DNA from: an uncultured Caldisericota bacterium
Lineage (GTDB): Bacteria; Caldisericota; Caldisericia; Caldisericales; Caldisericaceae
DNA: 37,310 nt
Direction: 5' to 3'
Assembly: GCA_913055585.1 (NCBI GenBank)
Contig: CAJXKN010000004.1
Span: 1-37,310, forward strand
The notes beneath the pieces were generated by a model. That model did not search any database, had not been told where the DNA came from, and saw only the letters and a list, made by a program, of their open reading frames with translations. Each line of letters opens with the position of its first letter. Within the stretch, counting starts at the first letter, position 1. Made by a program: the position numbers and the translations under genes. Below are positions 8,642 to 18,679 of this stretch, piece after piece.

Positions 8642-10003
8642 TTAATAGCCAAGAAGTTTTTTTGAAATAGCATTGTGCTTATCAATAAATTCCTTTTCAT
8701 TCAGTTTTGTGAAGTGCCCATCCTCTATCAATACTTCGCCATTAATCATAGAGAAATCAACGGATTTTGCATCGCAGAGCACAAGGGATGCAACAGGGTC
8801 GGAAAGTCCACCAGCAAATTCAATTTTGTCCAGCTTAAAGCCAATAATGTCTGCTGCTTTTCCTCTTTCTATGGAGCCAATTTCTTTTTCCATTCTCAGC
8901 ACTTTTGCGCCGCCCATTGTAGCAAAGTACAATGCCTCACGCGGCGTCAGTGCATTTGCTCCGTACTTTACACGCTGGAGAAGCAGTGCATTCCTTATCT
9001 CAAGCAAAAAATTCCCCGTATCGTTAGAGGAGCTCCCATCAACACCAAGGCTAATCCTTATATCTGTATTTTTCATCTTATAAACTGGGGCAATGCCAGA
9101 ACCCAAACGCATATTGGAGGAGGGACAGTGCGACATCCCTACATTGTTTCGGGATAATTTTCTGATATCCGTGTCAGATACGTGCACAAGATGAGCAAAC
9201 CAAACCCTGGGAGAAAGCCACCCAAGCTTTTCCATATAATCAACAGGTTTTAAACCAAATTTTTCCATACAGAATTTTTCTTCATCCTCTGTTTCTGCAA
9301 GGTGCGTGTGCAACAAAAGATCATACTTTTCTGCAAGTTTTGCCGTGTCCTTCATCAAATCTTCAGTGACAGAGAATGGCGAGCAGGGTGCCAGTGCAAC
9401 TCTGTGCATAGAAAAACGTGAAGTATCATTGTACTTTTGGACAACTCGCTCCGAATCTTTAAGGATTTCTTCTTCCGTTTGCACGACAGAATCAGGAGGC
9501 AAGCCACCATCTTTTTTTGAAAGCGACATACTGCCCCTTGTCCCGTAGAAACGCACACCAGTAATATCTGCACCTTCCATCTCTGCATCAAACAGATTTG
9601 GATGACCTTTTGGGAATAGATACAAATGGTCTGTCGTTGTCGTTACACCACTTTTCATCATTTCAAGGATTGCAGTAACAGTAGAAACCATCACTGCCTC
9701 TTCGTCTATATTCTTCCATTTTTCATACAGAAATGTAAGCCAGTCAAAGAGCTTTGCATTCTGTACTTCTGGTACTGCCCTGAAGAGGGATTGATAAAAA
9801 TGATGGTGTGTATTTACAAAACCTGGAAGGATAAGCATTCCTTTACCAGAAATTACTCTGTCTTTCCTTATAAGTGGAGGAGGTGAGCCGCCTCCGACAT
9901 CTTTTATCACATTGTCAACAATGTAAATCCAGCCATTTTTGATCTCTTCCAAATTGTTATTGAACGTAGCTATAAGGTCAATATCCTTAATGAGAATCCG
10001 CAT
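8642..10003 (-). CDS. ssnA: Amidohydrolase of the SsnA / chlorohydrolase / 8-oxoguanine deaminase group
   Basis: LPGFVNTHHHFYQSLFRAVPEVQNAKLFDWL, LLHTHLAETEDEE, FAHLVHVSD, MSHCPSSNMRLGSGIAP, LGVDGSSSNDTGNFLLEIRNALLLQR; adjacent to xanthine dehydrogenase genes. Confidence 0.82.
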   Translation of the reverse strand: MRILIKDIDLIATFNNNLEEIKNGWIYIVDNVIKDVGGGSPPPLIRKDRVISGKGMLILPGFVNTHHHFYQSLFRAVPEVQNAKLFDWLTFLYEKWKNIDEEAVMVSTVTAILEMMKSGVTTTTDHLYLFPKGHPNLFDAEMEGADITGVRFYGTRGSMSLSKKDGGLPPDSVVQTEEEILKDSERVVQKYNDTSRFSMHRVALAPCSPFSVTEDLMKDTAKLAEKYDLLLHTHLAETEDEEKFCMEKFGLKPVDYMEKLGWLSPRVWFAHLVHVSDTDIRKLSRNNVGMSHCPSSNMRLGSGIAPVYKMKNTDIRISLGVDGSSSNDTGNFLLEIRNALLLQRVKYGANALTPREALYFATMGGAKVLRMEKEIGSIERGKAADIIGFKLDKIEFAGGLSDPVASLVLCDAKSVDFSMINGEVLIEDGHFTKLNEKEFIDKHNAISKKLLGY

Positions 10004-12293
10004 ATTCTTTTTTCTCCTTTTCCTTAAGCAGTGTATAAATATATTCGCTTGTTGCAGGTATCTTAAAAATCCTTATTCCTGCTGCATCATAAATTGCATT
10101 TGTAATGGCAGGTGCAGTGGCACACATCACCGTTTCTGCAATCCCTTTTGCTTTATAGGGGCCTGTTTCTTCCGGGTCAATTACAGGGACTGTTTGAATT
10201 TTACTCGGTACATCCTTTGAGGTTGGAATGATATACGTTGAAAAATTAAGAGTTTTGAATAGTCCTTTGTCTATCAAAACATCTTCAGTGAGAGCGTATC
10301 CAAGCCCCATTACATATCCACCTTCAACCTGTCCCTCAAACCCTTGTCTATTTATAACAGTTCCACCGTCAACAACTTCTGCGCCTTCCAGTACTTTTAC
10401 TTTTCCCGTAAGTTCATTCACTTCAACGACTGCAAGGTGAGCAGAAAAAGAAAAGATGTTATGCGGCAATCCAAAAGCATCTTTAATCTTTATATCTGCG
10501 ATAGGCGCTAAGAAATAGCCTTCTGTTTTCGGAAGACTTTTTCCTTCTTTCAAAAATTCAAGTGCAATCTGTTCATAAGTAACGTATATATCTGGATGTT
10601 CTTTTACATAGAAAGTAGCGTTATCTACTTCCAATTGATCTTCACTCACGTTGAGCATATCTGAAGCTTTGTTTTTTAATATCCTCATCATCCTTTTTGA
10701 TGCTATGACAGAGGCACGACCGCCAGTATATACTCCCCTTGATGCACTTGTTGGTCCAGAATCCGCCGTAAGATCCGTATCTCCAAGAATTACGTCCACT
10801 TTAGAAATAGGGCATTTCATAGTCTCTGCTACAATCTGTGCAAATGAAGTGCCAATACCTTGTCCATAATCTACCAGACCTACTCCAACGGTAAAGCCAC
10901 CGTCTGCACGGAACCTTAGAATAGCTCCACCGTAATCAGGAAGCCCAATGCCAAGTCCTGCCCCTTGCGATGTTAGAGCAATTCCTACACCTCTTTTTAT
11001 CCAGGGACGATTGTGGTCCACCCTCTCAATATTATCCTTATTTTTCCAGATATCAGTTTGTTTAACTCCATCAAGCACTGCAATGGTGCCTACACTTGTC
11101 GTAAGCTTATTGCCTATTGGTGTAGTATCACCTCTACGCAAAGCATTTTTTCTTCTTAAATCAAGCTTATCAATCCCGAGCTTCTCAGCAATAATATCCA
11201 TCTGTGTCTCCATTGCAAACGTCACCTGTGGCACGCCAAAGCCTCTGAATGCTCCTGCTACACCATTGTTCGTATATATACAGTATCCATCTATACGTAC
11301 ATTATCAAGCCTGTAAGGCCCACAGGAATGTTCAACTGCAAGGTTTAAAACAGGACCTCCAAGCGATGCATAAGCTCCTGTATCTGCATATATCTTTACT
11401 TCATTTGCAATAAGCGTTCCGTCTTTTTTAACAGCTGTCCTGTATTTCATAATCATAGGATGTCTCTTCCAGTAGGATATCATTGATTCTTCTCTTGACA
11501 TAACAATTTTAACAGGCCTTTTCGTTTTCAATGCAAGCAGACCTAAAATGGGCTGAATGGTAAGTTCATCCTTCCCTCCAAATGCACCTCCCACGGGATA
11601 AGAAACAACATGAATCTTTCGTGGATTCAGTCCGAGACAACGGGAGAGTTGCAGCTGGTCTCTCTGCGGATATTGGGAGCCTGCATAGACGGAAAGCGTA
11701 CCATCCTCTTCAAGCTTTGCAACACCAGATTCAGTTTCCAAAAACATATGTTCCTGCCTTCCTGTGCGATACGTATGCTCCACAATGAGGTCAGCTTCCT
11801 TAAAAGCTTTATCTACGTCTCCTCTCTTAATCTGCGTATGAAGATGAATGTTGCCATCATCATGCACTTTAGGAGCATCTGGTTCCATTGCTTTTATCGG
11901 ATCATCCACCACAGGGAGTGGCTCATACTCCACGTCTATGAGTTTTACTGCTTCCTCTGCTATTTCTTTTGTTTCAGCAGCAACTGCTGCTACGGCATCA
12001 CCTATGTATCTCACCTTATCTTCACAGAGCACAGGTTGATCAGGCACGACAATCCCAAAACCATTTAATCCAGGCACATCTTTCCAGGTCACTACTGCTA
12101 CAACACCTTTCAATGCCTTTGCTTTTGATGTATCAATCTTTTTAATCAATGCATGGGGATATCGTGAACGAAGCACTTTGCCCCAGAGCATATCAGGGAA
12201 AGAAAGGTCGGACATATATTTTATTCTCCCTGTAGCTTTTTCTTCTGCATCAACCCTCTTCTCAACTTTTCCAATGTGTTTAAATTTTTCCAT
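9987..12293 (-). CDS. xdhA: Xanthine dehydrogenase-type molybdenum-binding subunit
   Basis: GGAFGGKDE, AFRGFGVPQ, VDYGQGIGTSFAQIVAET and C-terminal GIAE..APAITNAIYDAAGIRI motifs; ATG at 12293 preferred over the TTG at 12311 because it follows an AAGGGTGAT SD-like sequence. Confidence 0.9.
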   Translation of the reverse strand: MEKFKHIGKVEKRVDAEEKATGRIKYMSDLSFPDMLWGKVLRSRYPHALIKKIDTSKAKALKGVVAVVTWKDVPGLNGFGIVVPDQPVLCEDKVRYIGDAVAAVAAETKEIAEEAVKLIDVEYEPLPVVDDPIKAMEPDAPKVHDDGNIHLHTQIKRGDVDKAFKEADLIVEHTYRTGRQEHMFLETESGVAKLEEDGTLSVYAGSQYPQRDQLQLSRCLGLNPRKIHVVSYPVGGAFGGKDELTIQPILGLLALKTKRPVKIVMSREESMISYWKRHPMIMKYRTAVKKDGTLIANEVKIYADTGAYASLGGPVLNLAVEHSCGPYRLDNVRIDGYCIYTNNGVAGAFRGFGVPQVTFAMETQMDIIAEKLGIDKLDLRRKNALRRGDTTPIGNKLTTSVGTIAVLDGVKQTDIWKNKDNIERVDHNRPWIKRGVGIALTSQGAGLGIGLPDYGGAILRFRADGGFTVGVGLVDYGQGIGTSFAQIVAETMKCPISKVDVILGDTDLTADSGPTSASRGVYTGGRASVIASKRMMRILKNKASDMLNVSEDQLEVDNATFYVKEHPDIYVTYEQIALEFLKEGKSLPKTEGYFLAPIADIKIKDAFGLPHNIFSFSAHLAVVEVNELTGKVKVLEGAEVVDGGTVINRQGFEGQVEGGYVMGLGYALTEDVLIDKGLFKTLNFSTYIIPTSKDVPSKIQTVPVIDPEETGPYKAKGIAETVMCATAPAITNAIYDAAGIRIFKIPATSEYIYTLLKEKEKKEYADSH

Positions 12294-12298
12294 AGCTA

Positions 12299-13174
12299 TC
12301 ACCCTTTCCAATTATTTTTATAAAGTTCAAGCAAACCTTCATAGAGAAGATTTATGCTCATATCCTGCCTATACTTAAGTGATGCTCTGACATCTGAAAT
12401 AGGCGAAACTTCCCTCCAGGCAAGCTGCGCAATGTAGCGGAGCTTTTCAGGAGAATCAAGAGATTCACTGATTAACGCTTTCTCTACTCTTTCTCCTCTT
12501 ACTACGGTAGGCGCTACTGCTCCGAATGCAACAACTGCTTTATCCATTTTGTTTTTTTCTTCTCCCCTGCCAAGCTTTACCGAAACATTCACTACAGCAA
12601 TGGCAAGAGCGTTCCTCTGCCCTAATTTTTTAAAGAAACCAATTTCCTTCTCTGTCATTTCAGGCATAAAAATATCAACTAACATTTCATTTGTTTTTAA
12701 AACTGTTTTTCCAGGGCCCGTAAAAAAATCTTCTATAGAAATAACCCTTTCTCCCTCACTGCTCAGAAGTTTTAGCTTTGCTTCCTCTGCAAACAGTGCA
12801 GAAATTGAGTCTCCTGCAGGCGAGGCATTCGCTACATTCCCTCCTAATGTTCCTCTGTTTCTTATCTGTGGTGAACCAATCGTGCTGCATGCTTCTCTTA
12901 AAACTGTTGCATATTTCTTTACCTCTTCCGATTCAAGAATCTCGCTGTGCGTTGTAAGGGGAAGAATATGTATTTTTCCATCTTCTCTGTAAATTCCTTT
13001 CAGTTCTCTAATTCTGCTAATGTCAAGAATGTGCTTCTCTTTTACCATATTTTGCTTCAATCTAACAACAAGGTCTGTACCTGCTGCAATAATCTTTATA
13101 TCTTTATCAAACTCATCAAGGTATTGGATTGCTTCTTCAATCGTATTCGCCCTGTAATAATCAAATTTGTTCAC
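12299..13174 (-). CDS. xdhB: Xanthine dehydrogenase FAD-binding subunit (CoxM/XdhB family)
   Basis: FDYYRANTIEEAIQYL, AAGTDLVVRLKQ, IGSPQIRNRGTLGGNVANASPAGDS; likely GTG start at 13174 preceded by AAGGAGG with 6-nt spacing (ORF track starts at 13207). Confidence 0.9.
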   Translation of the reverse strand: MNKFDYYRANTIEEAIQYLDEFDKDIKIIAAGTDLVVRLKQNMVKEKHILDISRIRELKGIYREDGKIHILPLTTHSEILESEEVKKYATVLREACSTIGSPQIRNRGTLGGNVANASPAGDSISALFAEEAKLKLLSSEGERVISIEDFFTGPGKTVLKTNEMLVDIFMPEMTEKEIGFFKKLGQRNALAIAVVNVSVKLGRGEEKNKMDKAVVAFGAVAPTVVRGERVEKALISESLDSPEKLRYIAQLAWREVSPISDVRASLKYRQDMSINLLYEGLLELYKNNWKG

Positions 13175-13988
13175 TGTGTGCCTCCTTCTCAGTTTTGATT
13201 TTATCAATCATATCTTTTTGCACTGCAATAATCTCAGCAAGGATTGCAATGCTAATTTCAAAAGGTGTATCTCCTCCTATGGCAATACCAATAGGAGCAT
13301 AAATGCTGTTTAAAAATTCATCACTTACATTTAACTCTCTTGCTTTGTCAAAGCATTTGTTTCTTCTATTTGTGCTACCTATCATTCCGATGTACTGATA
13401 CGTTATCTTCTTTTCATATAAGGCTTTCAGTATGTAGGGGTCATCTTTACCCCCTGTTGTTACAATGACAACGATTGCTCCGTTTCGGAGCGGGAGTGCC
13501 TTAGTTGCATCATAGAGATTATCTTCTACATAGATTGAAGCCTTTGGAAATCTATCTTTATTTGCAAATTCTTTTCTTGTATCTACAACAATAATATCAT
13601 ACGTATTGTCAATGAGAAGTATATCATAGAGCGTTTTGCCGATATGTCCTGCGCCAAAGATAACAAACTGCTGAGTAGTGCCTACATATTCCATATATAT
13701 GGATATGGTACCGCCACATACCATACCTAATGAACTCTTATCGCCTTCTTTTAAAACGTATGTCTTGAAGAGAGGCTTTCTTGTTTTGAACAGATTCATC
13801 GCATTGTCTATTACATCTTTTTCAAGTGTACCACCGCCTACAGTACCAAACGTTGTACGATCAGGCAGAATAATCATTTTAAAGCCTGATTTTCCTGAAG
13901 TAGAAGATTCAGCATTTACAACTGCCGCAAGGACAAACTCCTTTTTATTATGAATGAGCTCTACAATCTTCTCATAAATTTTTTGCAT
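13161..13988 (-). CDS. XdhC/CoxI-family maturation protein
   Basis: TFGTVGGGTLEKDV, GMVCGGTISIYMEYV, FGAGHIGKTLYDIL, YIGMIGSTNRRN, IYAPIGIAIGGDTPFEISIAILAEIIAVQ. Confidence 0.88.
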   Translation of the reverse strand: MQKIYEKIVELIHNKKEFVLAAVVNAESSTSGKSGFKMIILPDRTTFGTVGGGTLEKDVIDNAMNLFKTRKPLFKTYVLKEGDKSSLGMVCGGTISIYMEYVGTTQQFVIFGAGHIGKTLYDILLIDNTYDIIVVDTRKEFANKDRFPKASIYVEDNLYDATKALPLRNGAIVVIVTTGGKDDPYILKALYEKKITYQYIGMIGSTNRRNKCFDKARELNVSDEFLNSIYAPIGIAIGGDTPFEISIAILAEIIAVQKDMIDKIKTEKEAHSEQI

Positions 13989-14964
13989 TGATAAATCCTC
14001 CCTCTCCCATTGTTACAATTTCTTCTTTTGAGAGGGTATAATCTGCAAGGATGATAGGCATAATTCGGTGAAAGCTCGTACCACTCTTAGCAAGCCCTGC
14101 AGCACCAGGAATACCAAGAACAACTTTCCCATTTTTATAACTAATAAGGAATGTTATGCCAGGCCACATTGGGACTCCGTATGTAACAATATCTACACCC
14201 ATTTCTTTTATACCTTCCGTTGTTCTGTCATCAGGGTCAACAGCCATCCCCCCCATATATATTACAATATCTGCACCATTATCTATTGCAGAGAGAGCAT
14301 TCTGCTTAACTACTGAAGCATCATCAGGGAGAACTTTCCTCAAAAATACATTCTGTCCCATTCCTTCAAGATAATGGATTACATTAAAACTCATTGTTTC
14401 TTTTCTCCGCCCCTCTATGAATTCATTGCCCACAGGGAAAATAGCAATCTTATGCTTTTTAAGGGGAAGGAGATTAATAATAGGATAATGTTCTTCTGCA
14501 ATACGTTTAATCTCTGCCATTTCAGAAATAGGTATCTCTAAAGGCATTACTTTACCCAAAGCAACAGGAGCATTTTTTTCTACAAAACTGAAATTGTATA
14601 CTACTGCAATGCGTGGGTCCTTCAGTTTATTTATCTCTCTTAAGCCCTCAGTATCTATAGTGACTACACCTCTCTTTTCAGCAAAGAGCTTTACTATAGA
14701 TTCACTCGGACTATTAGCATAGAGATTTTTACCTTTTATAGCCTGCATCATTTCATTTGCAGCATCGTCTTCATTAACAAATCCTTCGTCTTTACCTAAT
14801 ATCCATACGTAATGCTTGCCAATAGAGAGAAGCTTTTCAACATCCTCTTCCTTTATAATATGTCCTCTTTTGAAGAGCGGTCCTTTTCTTACACCTGGAA
14901 TAATTTCTGTTACATCACTTCCCAAAACTTTACCTACCGCTTGTTCTGCTTTTACTTTTTCCAT
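13972..14964 (-). CDS. Molybdopterin-binding protein (MoCF/MoeA-like)
   Basis: GPLFKRGHIIKEEDVEKLLSIGK N-terminus; NGADIVIYMGGMAVDPDDRTTEGI; GVPMWPGITFLISYKNGKVVLGIPGAAGLAKSGTSFHRIMP. Confidence 0.83.
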   Translation of the reverse strand: MEKVKAEQAVGKVLGSDVTEIIPGVRKGPLFKRGHIIKEEDVEKLLSIGKHYVWILGKDEGFVNEDDAANEMMQAIKGKNLYANSPSESIVKLFAEKRGVVTIDTEGLREINKLKDPRIAVVYNFSFVEKNAPVALGKVMPLEIPISEMAEIKRIAEEHYPIINLLPLKKHKIAIFPVGNEFIEGRRKETMSFNVIHYLEGMGQNVFLRKVLPDDASVVKQNALSAIDNGADIVIYMGGMAVDPDDRTTEGIKEMGVDIVTYGVPMWPGITFLISYKNGKVVLGIPGAAGLAKSGTSFHRIMPIILADYTLSKEEIVTMGEGGFINAKNL

Positions 14965-15539
14965 AATGCCTTTGCCCTCTCGTAATCCTCTTTTGTATCC
15001 ATATCAAAAAGAATTTTATTATCATTCATCTCAACGAATTGATACATATCAGTATGCCTCCTCAGTATATCCCTCAACGTTGTTTCTTCAGGAGAAGCTG
15101 CAAGAATCTCATCTTTTAAAGAAAAAGGGATAATGATAGGGTGTCCTTTTCTTCCCTTAAACGTCGGGATGAGTATATGCCCATTCTGATAATTTCTTAT
15201 CATTTTGTTAATGATATTTCTATCAATAAGCAAACAGTCAGCAAGCCCTATAAGTACCGCTTCTGCATCTTTTATATTTTTCAACCCCGTTTGAATAGAA
15301 GAGAACATTTCTTTTTTATAATCTTTGTTCACCACAAGCCTGAGTTTATCATTTTTTTTAATAACTTTTTTAATATCGTTTGCCCTGTATCCTAAAACAA
15401 GTACTACTTCTGATAATGACGATGAAAGATATTCTTCAAGTAGTGTTTCTATAACAGTTCTATCCCCTATTGTTAAAAGAGGTTTTAACTTCCCCATTCT
15501 TGTGGATTCGCCTGCTGAAAGTAAAATACCCTTAATCAT
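14952..15539 (-). CDS. mocA: Molybdenum cofactor nucleotidyltransferase (MocA-type)
   Basis: ILLSAGESTRMGKLKPLL, SSIQTGLKNI, IGLADCLLIDRNIINKM, IPTFKGRKGHPIIIPFSL, DMDTKEDYERA; embedded in the xdh operon. Confidence 0.87.
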   Translation of the reverse strand: MIKGILLSAGESTRMGKLKPLLTIGDRTVIETLLEEYLSSSLSEVVLVLGYRANDIKKVIKKNDKLRLVVNKDYKKEMFSSIQTGLKNIKDAEAVLIGLADCLLIDRNIINKMIRNYQNGHILIPTFKGRKGHPIIIPFSLKDEILAASPEETTLRDILRRHTDMYQFVEMNDNKILFDMDTKEDYERAKALWKK

Positions 15540-16002
15540 TTTCCTTGCTTGCTTTCTCCACTGCTTTTATGATTTTTGCATAACCTGTGCAGCGGCAGAG
15601 GTTACCAGAAAGTCCTTCCCTTATTTCCTCTTCCGTTGGATGCGGATTTTCCTTTAAGAGGTAGAGAGAGGACATAATCATACCTGGCGTACAGAAGCCG
15701 CACTGTATTGCACCTTCTTCAACGAACGCTTTTTGTAGAGGATGCAAATGCTCCACTGAGCCTATCCCTTCAATGGTAGTAATCTCAGCCCCATCTGCTT
15801 GAGGCGCAAGAATCAGGCAAGAATTTGCACTTCTTCCGTTGAATAGAATTGTACAGGCTCCACATTCTCCTTTTCCACAGCCTTCCTTTGTGCCTGTAAG
15901 ATGTAGCCTTTCTCTTATTACATCAAGCAAAGTTATATTCACAGGTACTTTTAATGTATATTTCTTTTTATTTACCGTAAGGTTAATTTCCATCTCCTGC
16001 AT
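15532..16002 (-). CDS. Xanthine dehydrogenase-type [2Fe-2S] subunit
   Basis: GTKEGCGKGECGACTILFNGRSANSCL and QCGFCTPGMIMSS..GNLCRCTGYAKIIKAVE cluster ligands. Confidence 0.95.
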   Translation of the reverse strand: MQEMEINLTVNKKKYTLKVPVNITLLDVIRERLHLTGTKEGCGKGECGACTILFNGRSANSCLILAPQADGAEITTIEGIGSVEHLHPLQKAFVEEGAIQCGFCTPGMIMSSLYLLKENPHPTEEEIREGLSGNLCRCTGYAKIIKAVEKASKEND

Positions 16003-16005
16003 TTT

Positions 16006-17238
16006 TTACTCCTTTTTTGCAAAATAATGCATATCGCTATTTAGCTTTTCTTTCATTCTGATTGCATTTACAGGACAAACCTGCATACACATTGCACAGC
16101 CAACACACTTGTCCTCGTTAACATTGGGCAATCTTTTTTCGCTATCCCAGTCTATTGCTTGATGCCCTCCATCGTTGCATGCTGCATAGCAGAGACCGCA
16201 TCCGATACATTTATCCTCATTAATCTCAGCTTTTGTTTCAGGTGAAGGTAGCTCTTCCTGCGTTTTGATATTTGGTAGTGCCTTTCCTACAATATCCATA
16301 GGTGAGTGAAAGCCCATATCCATCAAATAGTGAGCAAGTCCACTCTTTAAATCTCTTATTGTTCTAAAGCCGTAATGCATAGGCAGAGTGCAGAATTGGA
16401 CATTTGAAGCACCTACACTCATAAATTCTACCGCATCTCTCCAGTTGAATGCGCCACCGTTACCCGAGATTGTAATGTCCACATTCTTTGCAATTTCTGC
16501 AATGGTTCTCAGTGTGATAGGCTTAATTGCAGGACCTGAAAGGCCAGAATACGTACCTTTACCAAAAAGTGTGGGGTACGGCTCAAATGTTTTTATATCA
16601 ACACCTAAAAGCGATGGAATGGTATTGCTTGCAGTGATACCATCCGCGCCGCCGCTTTTTACTGCTTTCGCTACTTCAACAATATCCGTTACCTGTGGAG
16701 TTATTTTGATAAGCACTGGCGTGTCTCCTGCTGCTTCTTTCACCCATCCTGTAACTTTTTCTGTTGCTTCTATGCTCTGTGCAAGCATTCTGCCAGGTGC
16801 TTCTCCCATGCTTCCCTGAGGGCAACTGAAACTGCACTCAATAAGATCAACTCCTGCTTTTTTGAGTCTCCAGACGAGCGTTTGCCAATCTTCTTTCTTT
16901 GAGCCCATAATGGATGCTGCAATCATTTTATCCGGAAATGCTTCTTTCAATGCTTTTACACGTTTTACAATTTCATTGATATGGTACTGTGATATGAGAT
17001 CAATATTACCCAATCCTGTAATTCTGTGGTCTGTTGCAAATGAAGACATCATCGGATACTTTAGGGGCACAGGATTTCCTTCAATAGAGGTTGTCTTTAA
17101 TATCACACCTGCCCATCCTGCTTTTAATCCATTGTATGCAATTTCCAGCTCATCCGTACTGGGAGAAGCGGAAAGTATAAATGGACTATCCAGGTGAATC
17201 CCTAAAAAATCTATAGAAAGATCTTTTTCTTTATACAT
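16006..17238 (-). CDS. preA: NAD-dependent dihydropyrimidine dehydrogenase subunit PreA
   Basis: DHOD-like barrel (GLKAGWAGVILKTTSIEGNP, IECSFSCPQGSMGE, GADGITASNTIPSLLGVDIKTFEPYPTLFGKGTYSGLSGPAIKPI) plus two C-terminal 4Fe-4S motifs; ATG at 17238 has SD GGAGGGAG. Confidence 0.92.
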   Translation of the reverse strand: MYKEKDLSIDFLGIHLDSPFILSASPSTDELEIAYNGLKAGWAGVILKTTSIEGNPVPLKYPMMSSFATDHRITGLGNIDLISQYHINEIVKRVKALKEAFPDKMIAASIMGSKKEDWQTLVWRLKKAGVDLIECSFSCPQGSMGEAPGRMLAQSIEATEKVTGWVKEAAGDTPVLIKITPQVTDIVEVAKAVKSGGADGITASNTIPSLLGVDIKTFEPYPTLFGKGTYSGLSGPAIKPITLRTIAEIAKNVDITISGNGGAFNWRDAVEFMSVGASNVQFCTLPMHYGFRTIRDLKSGLAHYLMDMGFHSPMDIVGKALPNIKTQEELPSPETKAEINEDKCIGCGLCYAACNDGGHQAIDWDSEKRLPNVNEDKCVGCAMCMQVCPVNAIRMKEKLNSDMHYFAKKE

Positions 17239-18499
17239 TTTTTTCTCCCTCCATATATTTAACAATACTCTCAGCAGCTTTCTTACCCTGAGCTACACTT
17301 TCAACAATCGTGCTCGGCCCTTTTACAATATCACCTCCAGCAAAAACACCTTTTACATTTGTTGACATATCATCATTAACCTTTATCAATCCTCTTTCAT
17401 CTTTTTCTATTTCAGGGAAGAAGTTACTGGCTTTCTGCCCTATAGCAATAACAATGAGATCAAGAGGAATGAAAAAGTCAGAATGAGGGATAGGCTCAGG
17501 ATGCCTTCTTCCTGAAGCATCTTTTTCTCCGAGATGTGCCCTTGTTACAACAACTCCTTCTACTCTCTCTTTCCCTTTAATTTCTTTTGGAATGGCAAGG
17601 AACTGGAATGTTACACCAGAATCTATCGCCTCTTCAATTTCTTTCTTAAACGCTTTTAGCTCTTTTTCACTTCTCCTATATATAACCTCTACATCTGAGT
17701 TAGGATACTCCCTCTTCAATACAGATGCTACCTCTAAAGCAACGTTTCCACCTCCTATGACACCTGCCCTTTTGAAGATTTGTGGTTTAATGCCAACTTT
17801 TGCCTTTTTTAATATTTCCCTTGCTTGATACACACCTTTTAATGTTGTATTAGGTATGTTCAGGTTAAGCTCATCGGGAAGGCCTGTTGCAATAAAAACT
17901 GCTTTAAAATCTTCATTCAATTCTTTTAATGATGTTATTTTTATATCTTTTGTTTGGTAGATAAAATTGTGGTGAATGAATTTCACTTCTTTTTGGCTTA
18001 TATTCTCAGGAAGGCGTATTTTGGATATTTCATTTACAGGGATGCCTCCAAGCTGCTTTTTCTCAAAAATAACAGGTTTATAACCCTGTCGCCTCAACTC
18101 TACTGCACAGGCAAGGCCAGCAGGTCCTCCACCTATAATAGCAACTTTTTCTTTTGTGGCAGGCTTAAGCTCCAAGTTCTCCGAAGGATTCGTATTGTCC
18201 GTTATATATCTGTGAAGTTCTCTAATCCTAATAGGTGTATCAACCTTTGCCCTTGTACAAGCACTCTGGCAGAAGCTCTCCTCAGGGCATACCCTGCCGC
18301 AGATTTCAATAAGAGGATTTGCTTCTCGAATAATTTCCTGTGCACCTTTTAAATTGTCCGTACGAATAGATTGGATAAACTCCGGAATAGGAACATTTGC
18401 AGGGCAGGCTGCCTGACACGGTGCATCATAACAATAGAGGCACCTTTTAGCTTCCACTATTGCCTGTTCCTTTGAAAATGTCTTCTCAATTTCCTCCAT
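17231..18499 (-). CDS. preT: PreT-like NAD(P)H oxidoreductase subunit
   Basis: RCLYCYDAPCQAACPANVPIPEFI, GRVCPEESFCQSACTR, AIIGGGPAGLACAVELRRQGY, GVIGGGNVALEVASVLKR, GVFAGGDIVKGPSTIVESVAQGKKAAESI. Confidence 0.9.
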   Translation of the reverse strand: MEEIEKTFSKEQAIVEAKRCLYCYDAPCQAACPANVPIPEFIQSIRTDNLKGAQEIIREANPLIEICGRVCPEESFCQSACTRAKVDTPIRIRELHRYITDNTNPSENLELKPATKEKVAIIGGGPAGLACAVELRRQGYKPVIFEKKQLGGIPVNEISKIRLPENISQKEVKFIHHNFIYQTKDIKITSLKELNEDFKAVFIATGLPDELNLNIPNTTLKGVYQAREILKKAKVGIKPQIFKRAGVIGGGNVALEVASVLKREYPNSDVEVIYRRSEKELKAFKKEIEEAIDSGVTFQFLAIPKEIKGKERVEGVVVTRAHLGEKDASGRRHPEPIPHSDFFIPLDLIVIAIGQKASNFFPEIEKDERGLIKVNDDMSTNVKGVFAGGDIVKGPSTIVESVAQGKKAAESIVKYMEGEKNV

Positions 18500-18679
18500 A
18501 CTCTACTCCTTTCTATCTTTATTTATAAACGATTATACATTTATTCATCAAGCTGTCAAGGAACGTTTAGCTCCGCAGGGTTTAAGTTGTTATATCCTTT
18601 ATTTCTTTATAGCTTTGTTACTGCATTTTTCGTAGAGCCTTGATAAATACTAAAAATAAATCGTATTAAAAGGGAAGTT

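Noticed and set aside
17231-18499. YgfK-type large selenate-reductase-like subunit
   Set aside because: Only ~420 aa with the PreT/GltD layout; YgfK is much longer.
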